Part shown: piece after piece, positions 7,367 to 15,720 of the stretch
Layout: the number at the start of each line of letters is the position of its first letter
Numbering within the stretch: position 1 is the first letter of the stretch
Assembly (NCBI GenBank): GCA_964604875.1
Contig: CAZSAC010000012.1
Coordinates: 1-39,690 of the forward strand
Length of the DNA stretch: 39,690 nt
Direction of reading: 5' to 3'
From: JAVVSR01 sp964604875
GTDB lineage: Bacteria > Bacillota > Clostridia > Christensenellales > CAG-917
Translations under genes and position numbers: made by a program
Notes under the pieces: generated by a model
What the model was told of the DNA's origin: nothing
What the model saw: the letters and a program-made list of their open reading frames with translations, nothing else
The model's database searches: none

Positions 7367-9696
7367 AAATTACCATAGCAAAAAATGCAGGCTTTTGTTT
7401 TGGCGTGAAAAATGCCATTGATATTGCTTTGCAAAACGCTAAGGATTCATACGTATATACCTATGGCGCTTTAATACATAATGAAAGCGTTGTTATGCAA
7501 TTAGAAGCTCAAAATATTATTCCTGTTGATGAAACCTTTAGCTTTAAAAAAGGTGATAAGGTTGTTATAAGGGCGCACGGAGTATCTCCCGATATTGAAG
7601 AAAGTTTAATAAACAAAGGGGTAGAGCTGTTAGACGCAACGTGTCCGCTTGTCAAAAAAGTTCATCAAATTGTTGATGACTATTCTAAAAAAGGTTATAA
7701 AATTATAATAATCGGCTCAAAAGACCACCCTGAAGTGCAGGGTATCGTTGGTTATTCCCGCAATAATTATGAAATTATAGATGGAAAAACTGACCTTAAT
7801 TTAGCTGATTTTGATAAGTTTTGCATAGTCAGTCAAACTACCTTTTCGGAAGAAAAATACGAGGAAATTGTTAAAAATATTCAAAATAATGCTTTATTTA
7901 CTTATAAAACAGTTGTTTTTTTTAATACAATTTGCTATACTACAAAGGCAAGACAATTAGAGGCGATTGAATTGTCTAAATCAAACGATGTGGTTTTCGT
8001 AATCGGCAGTAAAAACAGCTCCAACGCAAACAAATTATTTGAAATATCCTCTAAACATTGCAAACGCACCTTTTTCATAGAAAATTTAACCGATGTCAAG
8101 TCGGTTATATCTATATTTAAAACAAAAAATTATACATTGGCCTTATTGGCCGCAGCATCAACTCCAAATGAGTTGATTGAGGAGGTTTTTACATTTATGA
8201 GTGATACTCAAAACAACACCGTTCTCGATGAGAAAATCGAGACTGCTCCAGCTCCCGAGGTTGTAGAGGAGTCTTCCGCTTCTGTTAATGAAGCATCTAT
8301 AGCTACGCCTGAGGCAGAGGCGCAACCCAAACAACCAAAAGTTCTTACTATGGACGACATTATCGGCGCCGACACAAACAAGGTTAAAGGGTTTACAACC
8401 TATCGTGAAGGCAAACGTGTTAAAGCTAAGGTTATTAATGCTGACGAATCCGGCATCTTTTGCGAAATCGGTGGAAAGAAAGACGGCTTTATTGACAAAA
8501 GTGAAGTCAGTTTAGACGGTTCTTATAATCCTGCTGATTTTAACGACGGCGATATTATCGAAGCAAAGATAATCAACAAAAAAGGTGATTCTACCTATGT
8601 TGCTTTGTCTAAGCGTGAAATTGATGTTGTCAAAAAGGACGAAGAAGAAGCGCTTGCCAAAATTGAAAGTAACGAATTCGAACTTGAACCTCCTCACAAA
8701 ATCGTTAAAAACAAAGACGGCAACGCAGTAGGTTTAGAAGGTCGCATCGGAGCATTTACCGTGTTTGTTCCCGGAAGCCAACTTCGTATGGGACGCGTTA
8801 AAAATCTTGAAGACTATATCGACAAAAAACTCCGTTTGAGAAAATTGGATATAAAAGGCCGCAGAGTTATCGCCAGCCAAAGAGTTATTCTTGAAGAAGA
8901 AAAGGCTGACAGAGATGAAGAATTTTGGTCTTTGGTTGTTCCTAACGCAATCGTTAAAGGCAAAGTCAAGCGTTTTGCATCGTTTGGCGCATTTATCAGC
9001 GTTAAAGGCTTTGACTGCTTAGCTCACGTTTCCGATTTATCTTGGAAAAAAGGCGTTGAGCCCGCAGATATTTTAGAAATCGGCGAATCTTATGATTTTG
9101 TTGTATTGAAAGCCGACCGTGAAACCCAAAAAATTTCTCTTGGATTTAAACAACTTCAAAAGAAACCTTATGAAATCGCCGCTGAAAAATATCCTATCGG
9201 CACTGTTATTAAAGGTACCGTTGCTCGTATTCATCCGTTTGGCGCTTTTGTTCAAATTGAAGACGGCATTGACGGTTTAATACACGTTTCACAAATTTCT
9301 CATAAATATGTTAAAGAAGCATCAGAAATTTTGAAAGAGGGCGAAGAAGTTGAAGCTAAAATCATTGGCTTTGAAGGAAACCGCATCACGCTTTCAATCA
9401 AAGAATTAACACCCGAACCTGTTGTAGAGGAATCCGTTGCCGAATCCGTTGAAAATTTCGACGAAAACACTACTAAGGAAAATAAACCTAAACGCCAAAC
9501 TAATCGCACAAGAAAAATCGAGTACGATCCGGATAAGGCGGAAGAACGTAAGCGTTCAAATAAATCTACCGACCGTTCAAAATCCAATTCTTCTTCCGAT
9601 GAGCCACACGAATGGGTTTCTGACTCAGGTGTCGCAACTCTAGCTGACTTATTAAAAGGATTTGATTTAAAATTTACGGACGACGATAACAAATAA
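7363..9696 (+). CDS. ispH-rpsA: IspH-ribosomal protein S1 fusion (HMBPP reductase / S1)
   Basis: This is a 777-residue two-part protein. Residues 1-278 are IspH, the [4Fe-4S] enzyme that makes IPP and DMAPP in the last step of the MEP isoprenoid pathway. The cluster ligands C12, C94 and C191 are present, with the HGVSPD and DHPEVQG (E124) blocks and SQTTFSEEKY. After an acidic linker (about 280-345), four S1 RNA-binding repeats follow at about 350-420, 435-510, 530-600 and 615-685; the second is degenerate. A Lys/Arg/Ser-rich tail ends the protein. The start is TTG, overlapping the plsC stop (TTGA). This fusion is known from Clostridia, and the neighbours cmk and plsC fit it. An in-frame ATG (codon 279) with AGGAGG upstream sits exactly at the domain junction. 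Confidence 0.95.
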   Translation: MKITIAKNAGFCFGVKNAIDIALQNAKDSYVYTYGALIHNESVVMQLEAQNIIPVDETFSFKKGDKVVIRAHGVSPDIEESLINKGVELLDATCPLVKKVHQIVDDYSKKGYKIIIIGSKDHPEVQGIVGYSRNNYEIIDGKTDLNLADFDKFCIVSQTTFSEEKYEEIVKNIQNNALFTYKTVVFFNTICYTTKARQLEAIELSKSNDVVFVIGSKNSSNANKLFEISSKHCKRTFFIENLTDVKSVISIFKTKNYTLALLAAASTPNELIEEVFTFMSDTQNNTVLDEKIETAPAPEVVEESSASVNEASIATPEAEAQPKQPKVLTMDDIIGADTNKVKGFTTYREGKRVKAKVINADESGIFCEIGGKKDGFIDKSEVSLDGSYNPADFNDGDIIEAKIINKKGDSTYVALSKREIDVVKKDEEEALAKIESNEFELEPPHKIVKNKDGNAVGLEGRIGAFTVFVPGSQLRMGRVKNLEDYIDKKLRLRKLDIKGRRVIASQRVILEEEKADRDEEFWSLVVPNAIVKGKVKRFASFGAFISVKGFDCLAHVSDLSWKKGVEPADILEIGESYDFVVLKADRETQKISLGFKQLQKKPYEIAAEKYPIGTVIKGTVARIHPFGAFVQIEDGIDGLIHVSQISHKYVKEASEILKEGEEVEAKIIGFEGNRITLSIKELTPEPVVEESVAESVENFDENTTKENKPKRQTNRTRKIEYDPDKAEERKRSNKSTDRSKSNSSSDEPHEWVSDSGVATLADLLKGFDLKFTDDDNK
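8180..8199 (+). promoter_or_regulatory. Internal ribosome site and in-frame ATG at the IspH/S1 junction
   Basis: AGGAGG (8180-8185) lies 11 bases before an ATG (8197-8199) that is in frame with the fusion. Translation from it would give a protein of about 499 residues containing the linker and all four S1 repeats without IspH. The spacing is slightly long but usable, and the site falls exactly where the IspH domain ends. This may be an active second start, or a remnant of a formerly separate rpsA gene. Confidence 0.5.
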
Positions 9697-9706
9697 AAAA
9701 CAAAAA

Positions 9707-9744
9707 AGTCCACTCCTTTTAGGGGTGGACTATATTTTTATTTT
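9707..9744 (+). terminator. Rho-independent terminator after ispH-rpsA
   Basis: A 10-bp stem (AGTCCACTCC, 9707-9716, with GGGGTGGACT, 9722-9731; one G-U pair) closes a five-base loop. It is followed by a T-rich run to 9744. It lies 10 bases after the stop codon and ends the cmk-plsC-ispH/rpsA transcript. Confidence 0.92.
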
Positions 9745-9777
9745 GTGATGTATTGCAGCGAGCGACGGGCAAGTCCC

Positions 9778-9831
9778 CACGCTCTAACAGCGAGCGTGCA
9801 ACGCAACCGACAGCTTCAAGCTGTGTTGCGT
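9778..9831. repeat. Pair of intergenic hairpins between two transcription units
   Basis: The stretch between the rpsA terminator and the tRNA terminator holds two strong inverted repeats. The first is CACGCTC (9778-9784) with GAGCGTG (9792-9798), loop of 7. The second is ACGCAAC (9801-9807) with GTTGCGT (9825-9831), enclosing a CG bulge and an inner stem ACAGC/GCTGT (9810-9814, 9820-9824). It is clearly more GC-rich than its surroundings and has no T-run. It could be a REP-like dispersed element or a structured RNA. No coding function is supported. Confidence 0.5.
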
Positions 9832-9844
9832 GGAAAATTGCAAC

Positions 9845-9871
9845 AAAAAAACCCAATGAGTTTCATTGAGT
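9845..9871 (-). terminator. Rho-independent terminator after tRNA-Trp
   Basis: On the minus strand a 9-bp stem (ACTCAATGA with TCATTGGGT, one G-U pair, 3-base loop) is followed at once by seven Ts (9851-9845). It begins two bases after the CCA end of the tRNA-Trp gene. Confidence 0.9.
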
Positions 9872-9873
9872 TT

Positions 9874-9948
9874 TGGCAGGGGAGACGCGATTTGAACACG
9901 CAACCGACGGTTTTGGAGACCGTTGCTCTACCGTTGAGCCACTCCCCT
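9874..9948 (-). tRNA. tRNA-Trp (anticodon CCA)
   Basis: A complete 75-base tRNA lies on the minus strand. The acceptor arm AGGGGAG pairs with CTCCCCT, followed by discriminator G and an encoded CCA end. The D arm has GGCTCAACGGTAGAGC. The anticodon stem ACGGT/ACCGT carries the loop CTCCAAA with anticodon CCA. The T arm has TTGCG-TTCAAAT-CGCGT type pairing (one mismatch/wobble region). The gene stands alone, with a strong promoter upstream and a terminator directly downstream, between two plus-strand operons. Confidence 0.95.
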
Positions 9949-9961
9949 AAGCGACTTGATT

Positions 9962-9990
9962 ATTATAATATATCGTTATGGTTTAGTCAA
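9962..9990 (-). promoter_or_regulatory. Promoter of tRNA-Trp
   Basis: On the minus strand TTGACT (9990-9985) and TATAAT (9967-9962) are separated by exactly 17 bases. The -10 box lies 13 bases upstream of the mature tRNA 5' end. This is one of the closest matches to the sigma-A consensus in the window, as expected for a stable RNA gene. Confidence 0.88.
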
Positions 9991-10043
9991 ATAAAAAGTC
10001 GACAAAAAACAATTAATTACAATAAATTGCTAAAAGGAATAAT

Positions 10044-10847
10044 ATGAAATACGATATCGGATTTATAGGCGCGGGAAATATGGCTTCGGCTATTGTAAAT
10101 GGAATTATGAATGCAAATATATTCCCGGTAAATCAAATTCTCATCAGCGATATTGATGACGAAAAGTTGGCTACATTTAGAGATAAAGGTTTACATACTA
10201 CATCCGATAACGAGTTTTTATTAAAAAATTGTGATTTTGTTCTCTTTGCGGTAAAACCACAAATTGCAACCGAGTTACTGCCCAAATTAAAATCCGCAGT
10301 AAATGGTAATAATTTTATATCAATTATGGCAGGTCTTAGTATTAATACAATTAAGGGATTTTTAGGTGATATAAAAATTGCCAGAATTATGCCAAATACT
10401 CCGTGCCTTGTTGGCGCGGGAATGTGCGCAATAGATACCGGCAATTTTGATGACAATAAAATTTCGATTTTAACAAAGATATTTAATAGTCTTGGTGAAG
10501 TTGTTTTTATAAAAGAAGACAAATTTAATGCGGTTACAGCAGTAAGCGGAAGCGGTCCGGCGTATGTTTATAAGTTTATTAAGGCAATGATTGACGGTGG
10601 CGTTGAGTTTGGTTTGGATTACGTCACTTCTAAAAAACTTACGCTTCAAACTTTTGACGGCGCAAAAAAAATGGTTGAAATATCCGATTTACCTATTGAT
10701 AAACTTATTCAAAACGTTTGCAGTAAAGGCGGAACAACAATTCAAGCTGTCGAATACTATAACCAAGCAAATTTAGAAACAATAATTAAATGCGGTATGG
10801 AAAAGTGTAGGGCGCGTTCAGAGGAGCTTTCCAATGAAACACGTTGA
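10044..10847 (+). CDS. proC: Pyrroline-5-carboxylate reductase
   Basis: This 267-residue cytoplasmic enzyme reduces 1-pyrroline-5-carboxylate to proline with NAD(P)H, the last step of proline synthesis. The N-terminal Rossmann motif is GFIGAGNMASAI. The middle conserved block is ARIMPNTPCLVGAGM, and the C-terminal dimer/active-site block is TAVSGSGPAYVYKFIKAM with the later SKGGTTIQAVEYY segment. Length is normal. AAAGG precedes the ATG by eight bases. Its last 14 bases overlap the start of rnhA, pointing to coupled translation. The gene opens a four-gene plus-strand unit that ends at the 13805 terminator. Confidence 0.95.
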   Translation: MKYDIGFIGAGNMASAIVNGIMNANIFPVNQILISDIDDEKLATFRDKGLHTTSDNEFLLKNCDFVLFAVKPQIATELLPKLKSAVNGNNFISIMAGLSINTIKGFLGDIKIARIMPNTPCLVGAGMCAIDTGNFDDNKISILTKIFNSLGEVVFIKEDKFNAVTAVSGSGPAYVYKFIKAMIDGGVEFGLDYVTSKKLTLQTFDGAKKMVEISDLPIDKLIQNVCSKGGTTIQAVEYYNQANLETIIKCGMEKCRARSEELSNETR

Positions 10848-11280
10848 CATCTATACAGACGGCGCATGCAGCGGTAATCCCGGCGCAGGCGGTTGGGCAG
10901 CAATATTGATTTATAAAAAAAATGAAAAAGCAGTTTCCGGATATTTTAAAGATACCACAAACAATAGAATGGAGCTTTTTGCAATTATTCAGGGTATTCG
11001 ACAATTAAAGGAAAGTTGCGAAGTTACCGTATATAGCGATAGTGCATACGCTGTGGAACCATTTTTACAAAACTGGATTACATCTTGGCAGATGAATAAT
11101 TGGCGGACGGCTGCCAAACAAGACGTAAAAAATATTGACCTTTGGAAAAATCTTTTATTTGAGATTGAAAAACATAAGGTTTCATTTGTAAAGGTTAAGG
11201 GACACGCCGATAATGTTTATAACAACAAGTGTGACCAACTTGCCAGAAATGAAATCTTAAAAGGCACGCAAAATGAGTGA
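10834..11280 (+). CDS. rnhA: Ribonuclease HI
   Basis: This 148-residue nuclease cuts the RNA strand of RNA-DNA hybrids, removing primers and R-loops. All catalytic residues of the fold are in place: D9 in IYTDGACSGNPGAGG, E47 in NRMELFA, D69 in YSDSAY, H124 in KVKGHADN, and D134 in NKCDQLA. The basic-protrusion type segment around NWRTAAKQDVKN fits RNase HI of the E. coli kind. GAGGAG lies upstream of the ATG, within proC. The end overlaps the next gene by eight bases (ATGAGTGA). The call is secure. Confidence 0.96.
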   Translation: MKHVDIYTDGACSGNPGAGGWAAILIYKKNEKAVSGYFKDTTNNRMELFAIIQGIRQLKESCEVTVYSDSAYAVEPFLQNWITSWQMNNWRTAAKQDVKNIDLWKNLLFEIEKHKVSFVKVKGHADNVYNNKCDQLARNEILKGTQNE

Positions 11281-12325
11281 TAGACAGAAAAAAACGCTGG
11301 CTCTAGGCGCTGTTTTAGCAACTATTTGCACAGCTTTAATTAGCTTTTTAATCACCTATTTAGAATGGTGGATTATTGTAATTATGTACCTTATGGTAGG
11401 TACAGTTTTTGCATTATTCTTTATAGGCTTGAAAAGAGACGTTGAATGGCTATACAAATTTATGCTCAGCGGTTTTTATATCGGTGTATTTACATTTATT
11501 GTGCTTGGCTCGGTGATGTGGTCAGGCATATATAATCTTTTCTATAACGAAGCGGGTGACTTAGATAATGACGCCATACAAAAAGCTATTGAAAGCAAGG
11601 GTAGCGCAAGCGCGTTTTTCTTTATAGCTTTGTCGTTTTTGCAAGTTACTTTTATCCCAATACCTTCAACTGTCACAGCAATAATTGGTATCGCTCTTTT
11701 TGGAAGCGCAAAAGGGTTTTTATATAGCTTTATAGGGCAAGTTAGCGGGATGTTTTTTGCATTTTTCCTTGGCAAAAAATTTGGCGCAAAACTTATTATT
11801 TGGATTATTGGGAAGGAAACTTACCAAAAATATCATCAAATCATTAAAGGAAGGGATAAAATTGTTCTTTTCTTTATGCTATTATTCCCGTTTTTCCCGG
11901 ACGATATTCTTTGTATGTTTGCAGGCTTAACCAGCTATACTCCAATAATGTTCTTGCTGATTATAATGTTAACCAGAACAACCACTTTGGGATATACGAT
12001 TGGTGGATATGAACTTATTTCTCAGGTTAGTAATATGGGCATATGGAAATATGTTATCTATGCCGCTTTAGGTTTAATTATATTTATTATATTGTTATAT
12101 GTTTGGAAAAAAGGCGACGTTTTGGAGCAAAAAATGTTGCGTGTAATTGACAAAATTATTCCTGCAAAATACCGTAAACTTTTTGTATCAGAAATAGATA
12201 CTCCCGCGACGACGGTTGAAAAAACAGACTTGCCTTTTGATGAAGTAGCGCGTCCCAAACATACCGATATAGCTCAACCATCAAATATAAATGTGGATAC
12301 GCCCGAAATTAAACACAAAAAATAA
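11273..12325 (+). CDS. VTT/DedA-type (TVP38/TMEM64 family) membrane protein
   Basis: This 350-residue polytopic membrane protein has about seven to eight hydrophobic segments and a hydrophilic C-terminal tail (about 285-350). The VTT core is visible: FIPIPSTVTAIIGIALFG with GQVSGMFFAFFLGKKFG around residues 125-165, and the second re-entrant-type block LFPFFPDDILCMFAGLTSY around 203-221. Members of this superfamily have been linked to lipid scrambling or flipping and to undecaprenyl-phosphate recycling, but the substrate here is unknown. Two extra N-terminal membrane helices precede the VTT core. The ATG overlaps the rnhA stop. The adjacent MFS transporter, six bases downstream, is probably cotranscribed. 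Confidence 0.85.
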   Translation: MSDRQKKTLALGAVLATICTALISFLITYLEWWIIVIMYLMVGTVFALFFIGLKRDVEWLYKFMLSGFYIGVFTFIVLGSVMWSGIYNLFYNEAGDLDNDAIQKAIESKGSASAFFFIALSFLQVTFIPIPSTVTAIIGIALFGSAKGFLYSFIGQVSGMFFAFFLGKKFGAKLIIWIIGKETYQKYHQIIKGRDKIVLFFMLLFPFFPDDILCMFAGLTSYTPIMFLLIIMLTRTTTLGYTIGGYELISQVSNMGIWKYVIYAALGLIIFIILLYVWKKGDVLEQKMLRVIDKIIPAKYRKLFVSEIDTPATTVEKTDLPFDEVARPKHTDIAQPSNINVDTPEIKHKK

Positions 12326-12330
12326 ATTAT

Positions 12331-13782
12331 ATGAAGGGAAAGACATTGGGAAATCAAGAAGTAAAAACCACAAAACTTAGTGGGAAAATTTGGACAAATA
12401 TTCTTATTTTTGGACTTATAGGTCAGCTTGCATGGTCTGTTGAAAATATGTATTTTTCTAAATTTATGATGAATGAAATTGCAAAATCCAGTGATTTTAA
12501 AATGTATTTTAACTGGCTTTTGATTGCTTTTTCTGCAATAGCTGCAACGCTTGCCACATTAATTGGCGGCGCGCTGTCTGACAGAAAGGGCAAACGAAAA
12601 ACTTATATCAGTGTGGGGTATATCGTTTGGGGCTTTACAACAATGGCTTTTGCGCTTATACCTTTAAACGTTGATTCGGGCGCGCTTGGTTGGATAGTTT
12701 TGTTGGTAATCATTATGGACTGCGTAATGTCTTTTGTAGGAGCAACCGCAAATGACGCTGCATTTAACGCTTGGCTAACTGATTATACAGATACGACAAA
12801 CAGAGGAAAGGTAGACACAATTTTAAGCACACTACCCGTTGTTGCAACTGTCTTACTTGTTCTTTTATTTGATAAATATACCGCAATAAACAGTGAAGCT
12901 TATAATTGGCAAAAATTCTTTATTCTATCGGGTATAATCCCTATTATCGCAGGCATTGCCGGCATATTTATGATTAAGGATAAACCGGGCTTAATGCCAC
13001 AAAAAAACGATAAATATTGGCAAGACGTTTTTTATGGATTTAGAAAATCCGTTATAAAAGAAAATAAATTTTTATATATTTGTTTAGCAGGCAGTATGAC
13101 TGCGGGCGCGTCTATTCAAGTTTATATGGGTTCGCTTTTTACTTTTGTTGAATATACATTAGGTATAAAAGACTATATCCTTCCGCTGGGGATTGCCATC
13201 GTCTTAGCGATTGTAATCAGCATCGTAATTAGTATTTTTATGGATAAATTCGGAAAGGAAAAATTTTATTATCCGGTCATTATCTTAAGTATAATCGGTT
13301 GTATTATTGCAGCGCTTACCAGAGTTGTTTTAAATAATATGACTTTAAAAATTATATTCCTCGCTGTTGGCGCAGCAATTATTATGGCAACCTCTTTGCT
13401 GACAGGCGGTTTGTTTATCGGCGCATTCAGAGATTATATACCCAAAGGAAAAGAGGGCAGTTTCCAAGGTATTAGAATGTTTATTTTCGTTTGTTTACCA
13501 ATGGCGATAGGTCCGCTTGTTTCAGCTATAATAGGCAGTATGGTGGGAATGCAAGGCTATGTGGGCGACAGTACAGAATTAAGTATTTTGCCTCCACCGG
13601 AAATTTTTTGGGGCGCGGCAATTTTTGCAGCCTTAACTTTTATCCCAGCATATTATGTCAAAAAGAATGATCATATAATACGCCAAAAACTTATTGCTGA
13701 AAGAGATGCAAATCTGCCCGTTGAAGAATATTTTACGGGTTCTGTGTCTGAGGATAACGCTTCAAATATAAACGATAAATAA
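12331..13782 (+). CDS. MFS transporter
   Basis: This protein of up to 483 residues has about twelve membrane helices in two halves. The MFS loop 2-3 signature is GGALSDRKGKRKTYISVG (about 81-98). The central cytoplasmic loop is around 215-245 (KDKPGLMPQKNDKYW). The overall pattern resembles the SLC45/GPH-like sugar transporter branch, but the substrate cannot be read from sequence. Start choice is uncertain. The ATG at 12331 has no ribosome site, whereas a TTG at 12346, in frame and five codons later, has AAGGG seven bases upstream. The first residues (KGKTL) may therefore not be translated. The gene is last in its operon, followed by a strong terminator. Confidence 0.88.
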   Translation: MKGKTLGNQEVKTTKLSGKIWTNILIFGLIGQLAWSVENMYFSKFMMNEIAKSSDFKMYFNWLLIAFSAIAATLATLIGGALSDRKGKRKTYISVGYIVWGFTTMAFALIPLNVDSGALGWIVLLVIIMDCVMSFVGATANDAAFNAWLTDYTDTTNRGKVDTILSTLPVVATVLLVLLFDKYTAINSEAYNWQKFFILSGIIPIIAGIAGIFMIKDKPGLMPQKNDKYWQDVFYGFRKSVIKENKFLYICLAGSMTAGASIQVYMGSLFTFVEYTLGIKDYILPLGIAIVLAIVISIVISIFMDKFGKEKFYYPVIILSIIGCIIAALTRVVLNNMTLKIIFLAVGAAIIMATSLLTGGLFIGAFRDYIPKGKEGSFQGIRMFIFVCLPMAIGPLVSAIIGSMVGMQGYVGDSTELSILPPPEIFWGAAIFAALTFIPAYYVKKNDHIIRQKLIAERDANLPVEEYFTGSVSEDNASNINDK

Positions 13783-13804
13783 TTAAGCTAAAAATTACAA
13801 TACA

Positions 13805-13831
13805 AAAGCCCCCGATATTCGGGGGCTTTAT
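13805..13831. terminator. Terminator between convergent MFS and PadR genes
   Basis: A perfect 11-bp stem (AAAGCCCCCGA, 13805-13815, with TCGGGGGCTTT, 13819-13829) has a 3-base loop. On the plus strand the T-run is short (CTTTATTG). On the minus strand the stem is followed by a TTTTGTATTG-like tract, so it can probably serve both converging genes. Confidence 0.88.
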
Positions 13832-13869
13832 TGTGTTATATAAACTTACAATTTAGGAGTAAAAATTAA

Positions 13870-15702
13870 TTATGAAATATGATATCTGCGTGAATTGTAA
13901 AATAATGCGTAAATTAGTGAGCTTAATGGAATATTTAATAGGAATAAAACAGGTAATAATATCGGATTTATCATTGAATCAGCTTTATTTATATCGGCGT
14001 CAAAAACAAAAAATCCAAGTAAACATATAACCACAACAAAATTCAAATATAACATCAGTCGATTTAGAATTGAAGTTTTAAAATTAAAGTTTGCATGTAC
14101 TCTTTTGGTTGGGTGCGCCGTCCAGATAACAAAAGGTATCAACAAAACAGGAAGCCCCACGGCAGTCATAAGCAAATATTGTACGGGTGTAAATCTGTCT
14201 TTAAAAACCAACCACATAAAAAATATTTCCAATAAAATAATGGCGTACATAGCGGCATAGCAATCCCGACTTAATTTGTTGCTGTTTATGAAGTTTAAAG
14301 AATAATAATCCTCAGTATTTTCCCTTGTGTATAGGCGAACCTTATAGCCTTGTCCATACAACTTTGTTTTAATATCTAATCCGCTTGCTTGTTTTTGTAT
14401 TACCTCGGGATATTCTTCATTGACAGTTGAATCAACATTATCTGTTGTCGACGCTCTAAGTTGATTGAAAGCGTCCAAATAATTGGCATTTGCAGTGGTA
14501 TCCGTTCTAAAACGATAGGTAGAAGCGGGGGGAACAGGAGATTTAGCAAAGTCAAAATCCGTCTCGGCGTTTGATTTAAAAGGCTTATCATTTTTTATTG
14601 TCGTTTGTTTTTCAGAAACATCAATTATTGGCGATTCTAACGACTTATTTAAGTTTTTTTCTGTATGAGCTACAATAGGAAGCTCGTTTGAAGTGGCGCT
14701 TACATTTTTATTAACCTTTTGCTGGTCAATCGGCACCTTGCTTAAAATGTCAAAAAACATTTTACTGTCTTTTTCCGTTGTATCAATAGTTTCGCCTTTA
14801 TCTGTGTTTTTATTAGAATTTCCTAAACCTAAAAGCTTTTTTGCTTCGTCCCTTTTTGCAAGTATTTCAGGCGTAATTTCGATTGTTTGATAATGAGGTT
14901 TTGTAATATTATCTCTATTATAATTTTCAGGGCTTTCAACAATTTTGGTTGTTTCATTTGTTTTCTGGGAAGGGAAATCTTCTATCAATGTTTCTTCGCT
15001 TATAGTTTTTGAAACACTTTCATTTGCCGTCGCATCGATTTTATCAGCAGAAGCGTCTTTCTTTTCAACAATTTGGTCGATAGCGGACAACATTTCATTC
15101 AAGGATTTTTTGGTTGTCCTAACACTATCGTCATAACTGGAGCCTTTTAAATTATATGTATATGAAGTTTGTTGTGGCGATTGCTTCGATACTTTGCTTG
15201 TATCTTCAGTTGTCGTCTCTACAAAGGCTTTTGCGTTTTCGCTTAATTGTTCACTTTCGGTAGATATATCTTCAACTTCATCTTCTTCGGCGTGTCGTTT
15301 AGTATACGGACGTAAACCGTTTATATCAAAGGGCGCAGGACTAGCTTCAAAATCAAAATCTTTTTCGGATAAAAGTTTGTCTAAAATTGTGCGTGAAAAC
15401 TCATATTCCGATTGCATTTTTGAAACAAACGTTCGTCCCGCTTCGGTTAATGAATAATAACGACGTCTTCCGCCTTCCGTATCCGATTCATCACCCCAAT
15501 AGGAACTTATTAATCCTTGCTTTTCTAGTCTTTTTAAACAACTGTAAAGAGTAGGCTGTTTCAGCTTATATTGTCCCTGACTTTTAACTTCGATTTCACG
15601 TAAAATATCATAGCCATATCTATCTTCCTCCCAAAGAGCTTTCAATATAATGGTTGTAACATTTCCACGAATCAAATCACTGTTGATTGATGAAATATCC
15701 AT
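13870..15702 (-). CDS. PadR-type regulator with long linker and four C-terminal membrane helices
   Basis: This 610-residue protein is much longer than ordinary PadR repressors (100-200 residues). Residues 1-115 are a PadR winged helix: ILKALWEEDRYGYDILREIE, PTLYSCLKRLEKQGLI, and the wing GGRRRYYSLTEAGR. Residues about 120-460 form a low-complexity, Ser/Thr/Asp/Glu/Asn-rich, probably disordered linker. Four hydrophobic helices follow at about 481-500, 507-529, 548-568 and 579-601. Basic residues after helix 2 (HPTKRVHANFNFK) and at the end (SRRYHIS) put both termini in the cytoplasm by the positive-inside rule, so the DNA-binding domain could act while tethered to the membrane. GAGGT precedes the ATG. 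It has its own promoter, flanked by a perfect inverted repeat. The signal and target genes are unknown. Confidence 0.85.
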   Translation of the reverse strand: MDISSINSDLIRGNVTTIILKALWEEDRYGYDILREIEVKSQGQYKLKQPTLYSCLKRLEKQGLISSYWGDESDTEGGRRRYYSLTEAGRTFVSKMQSEYEFSRTILDKLLSEKDFDFEASPAPFDINGLRPYTKRHAEEDEVEDISTESEQLSENAKAFVETTTEDTSKVSKQSPQQTSYTYNLKGSSYDDSVRTTKKSLNEMLSAIDQIVEKKDASADKIDATANESVSKTISEETLIEDFPSQKTNETTKIVESPENYNRDNITKPHYQTIEITPEILAKRDEAKKLLGLGNSNKNTDKGETIDTTEKDSKMFFDILSKVPIDQQKVNKNVSATSNELPIVAHTEKNLNKSLESPIIDVSEKQTTIKNDKPFKSNAETDFDFAKSPVPPASTYRFRTDTTANANYLDAFNQLRASTTDNVDSTVNEEYPEVIQKQASGLDIKTKLYGQGYKVRLYTRENTEDYYSLNFINSNKLSRDCYAAMYAIILLEIFFMWLVFKDRFTPVQYLLMTAVGLPVLLIPFVIWTAHPTKRVHANFNFKTSILNRLMLYLNFVVVICLLGFFVFDADINKADSMINPILLPVLFLLNIPLSSLIYALFYNSRRYHIS

Positions 15703-15720
15703 AATGTACCTCGTAATTTA

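Noticed and set aside
9745..10047. A 100-codon plus-strand reading frame across the rpsA-proC gap
   Set aside because: It runs antisense through the complete tRNA-Trp gene, its promoter and its terminator, and has no protein-like character.
13855..14030. A plus-strand short frame starting at an ATG near 13872 with TAGGAG upstream
   Set aside because: It overlaps the 3' end of the PadR gene in antisense, is only about 55 codons long, and has no recognisable features.
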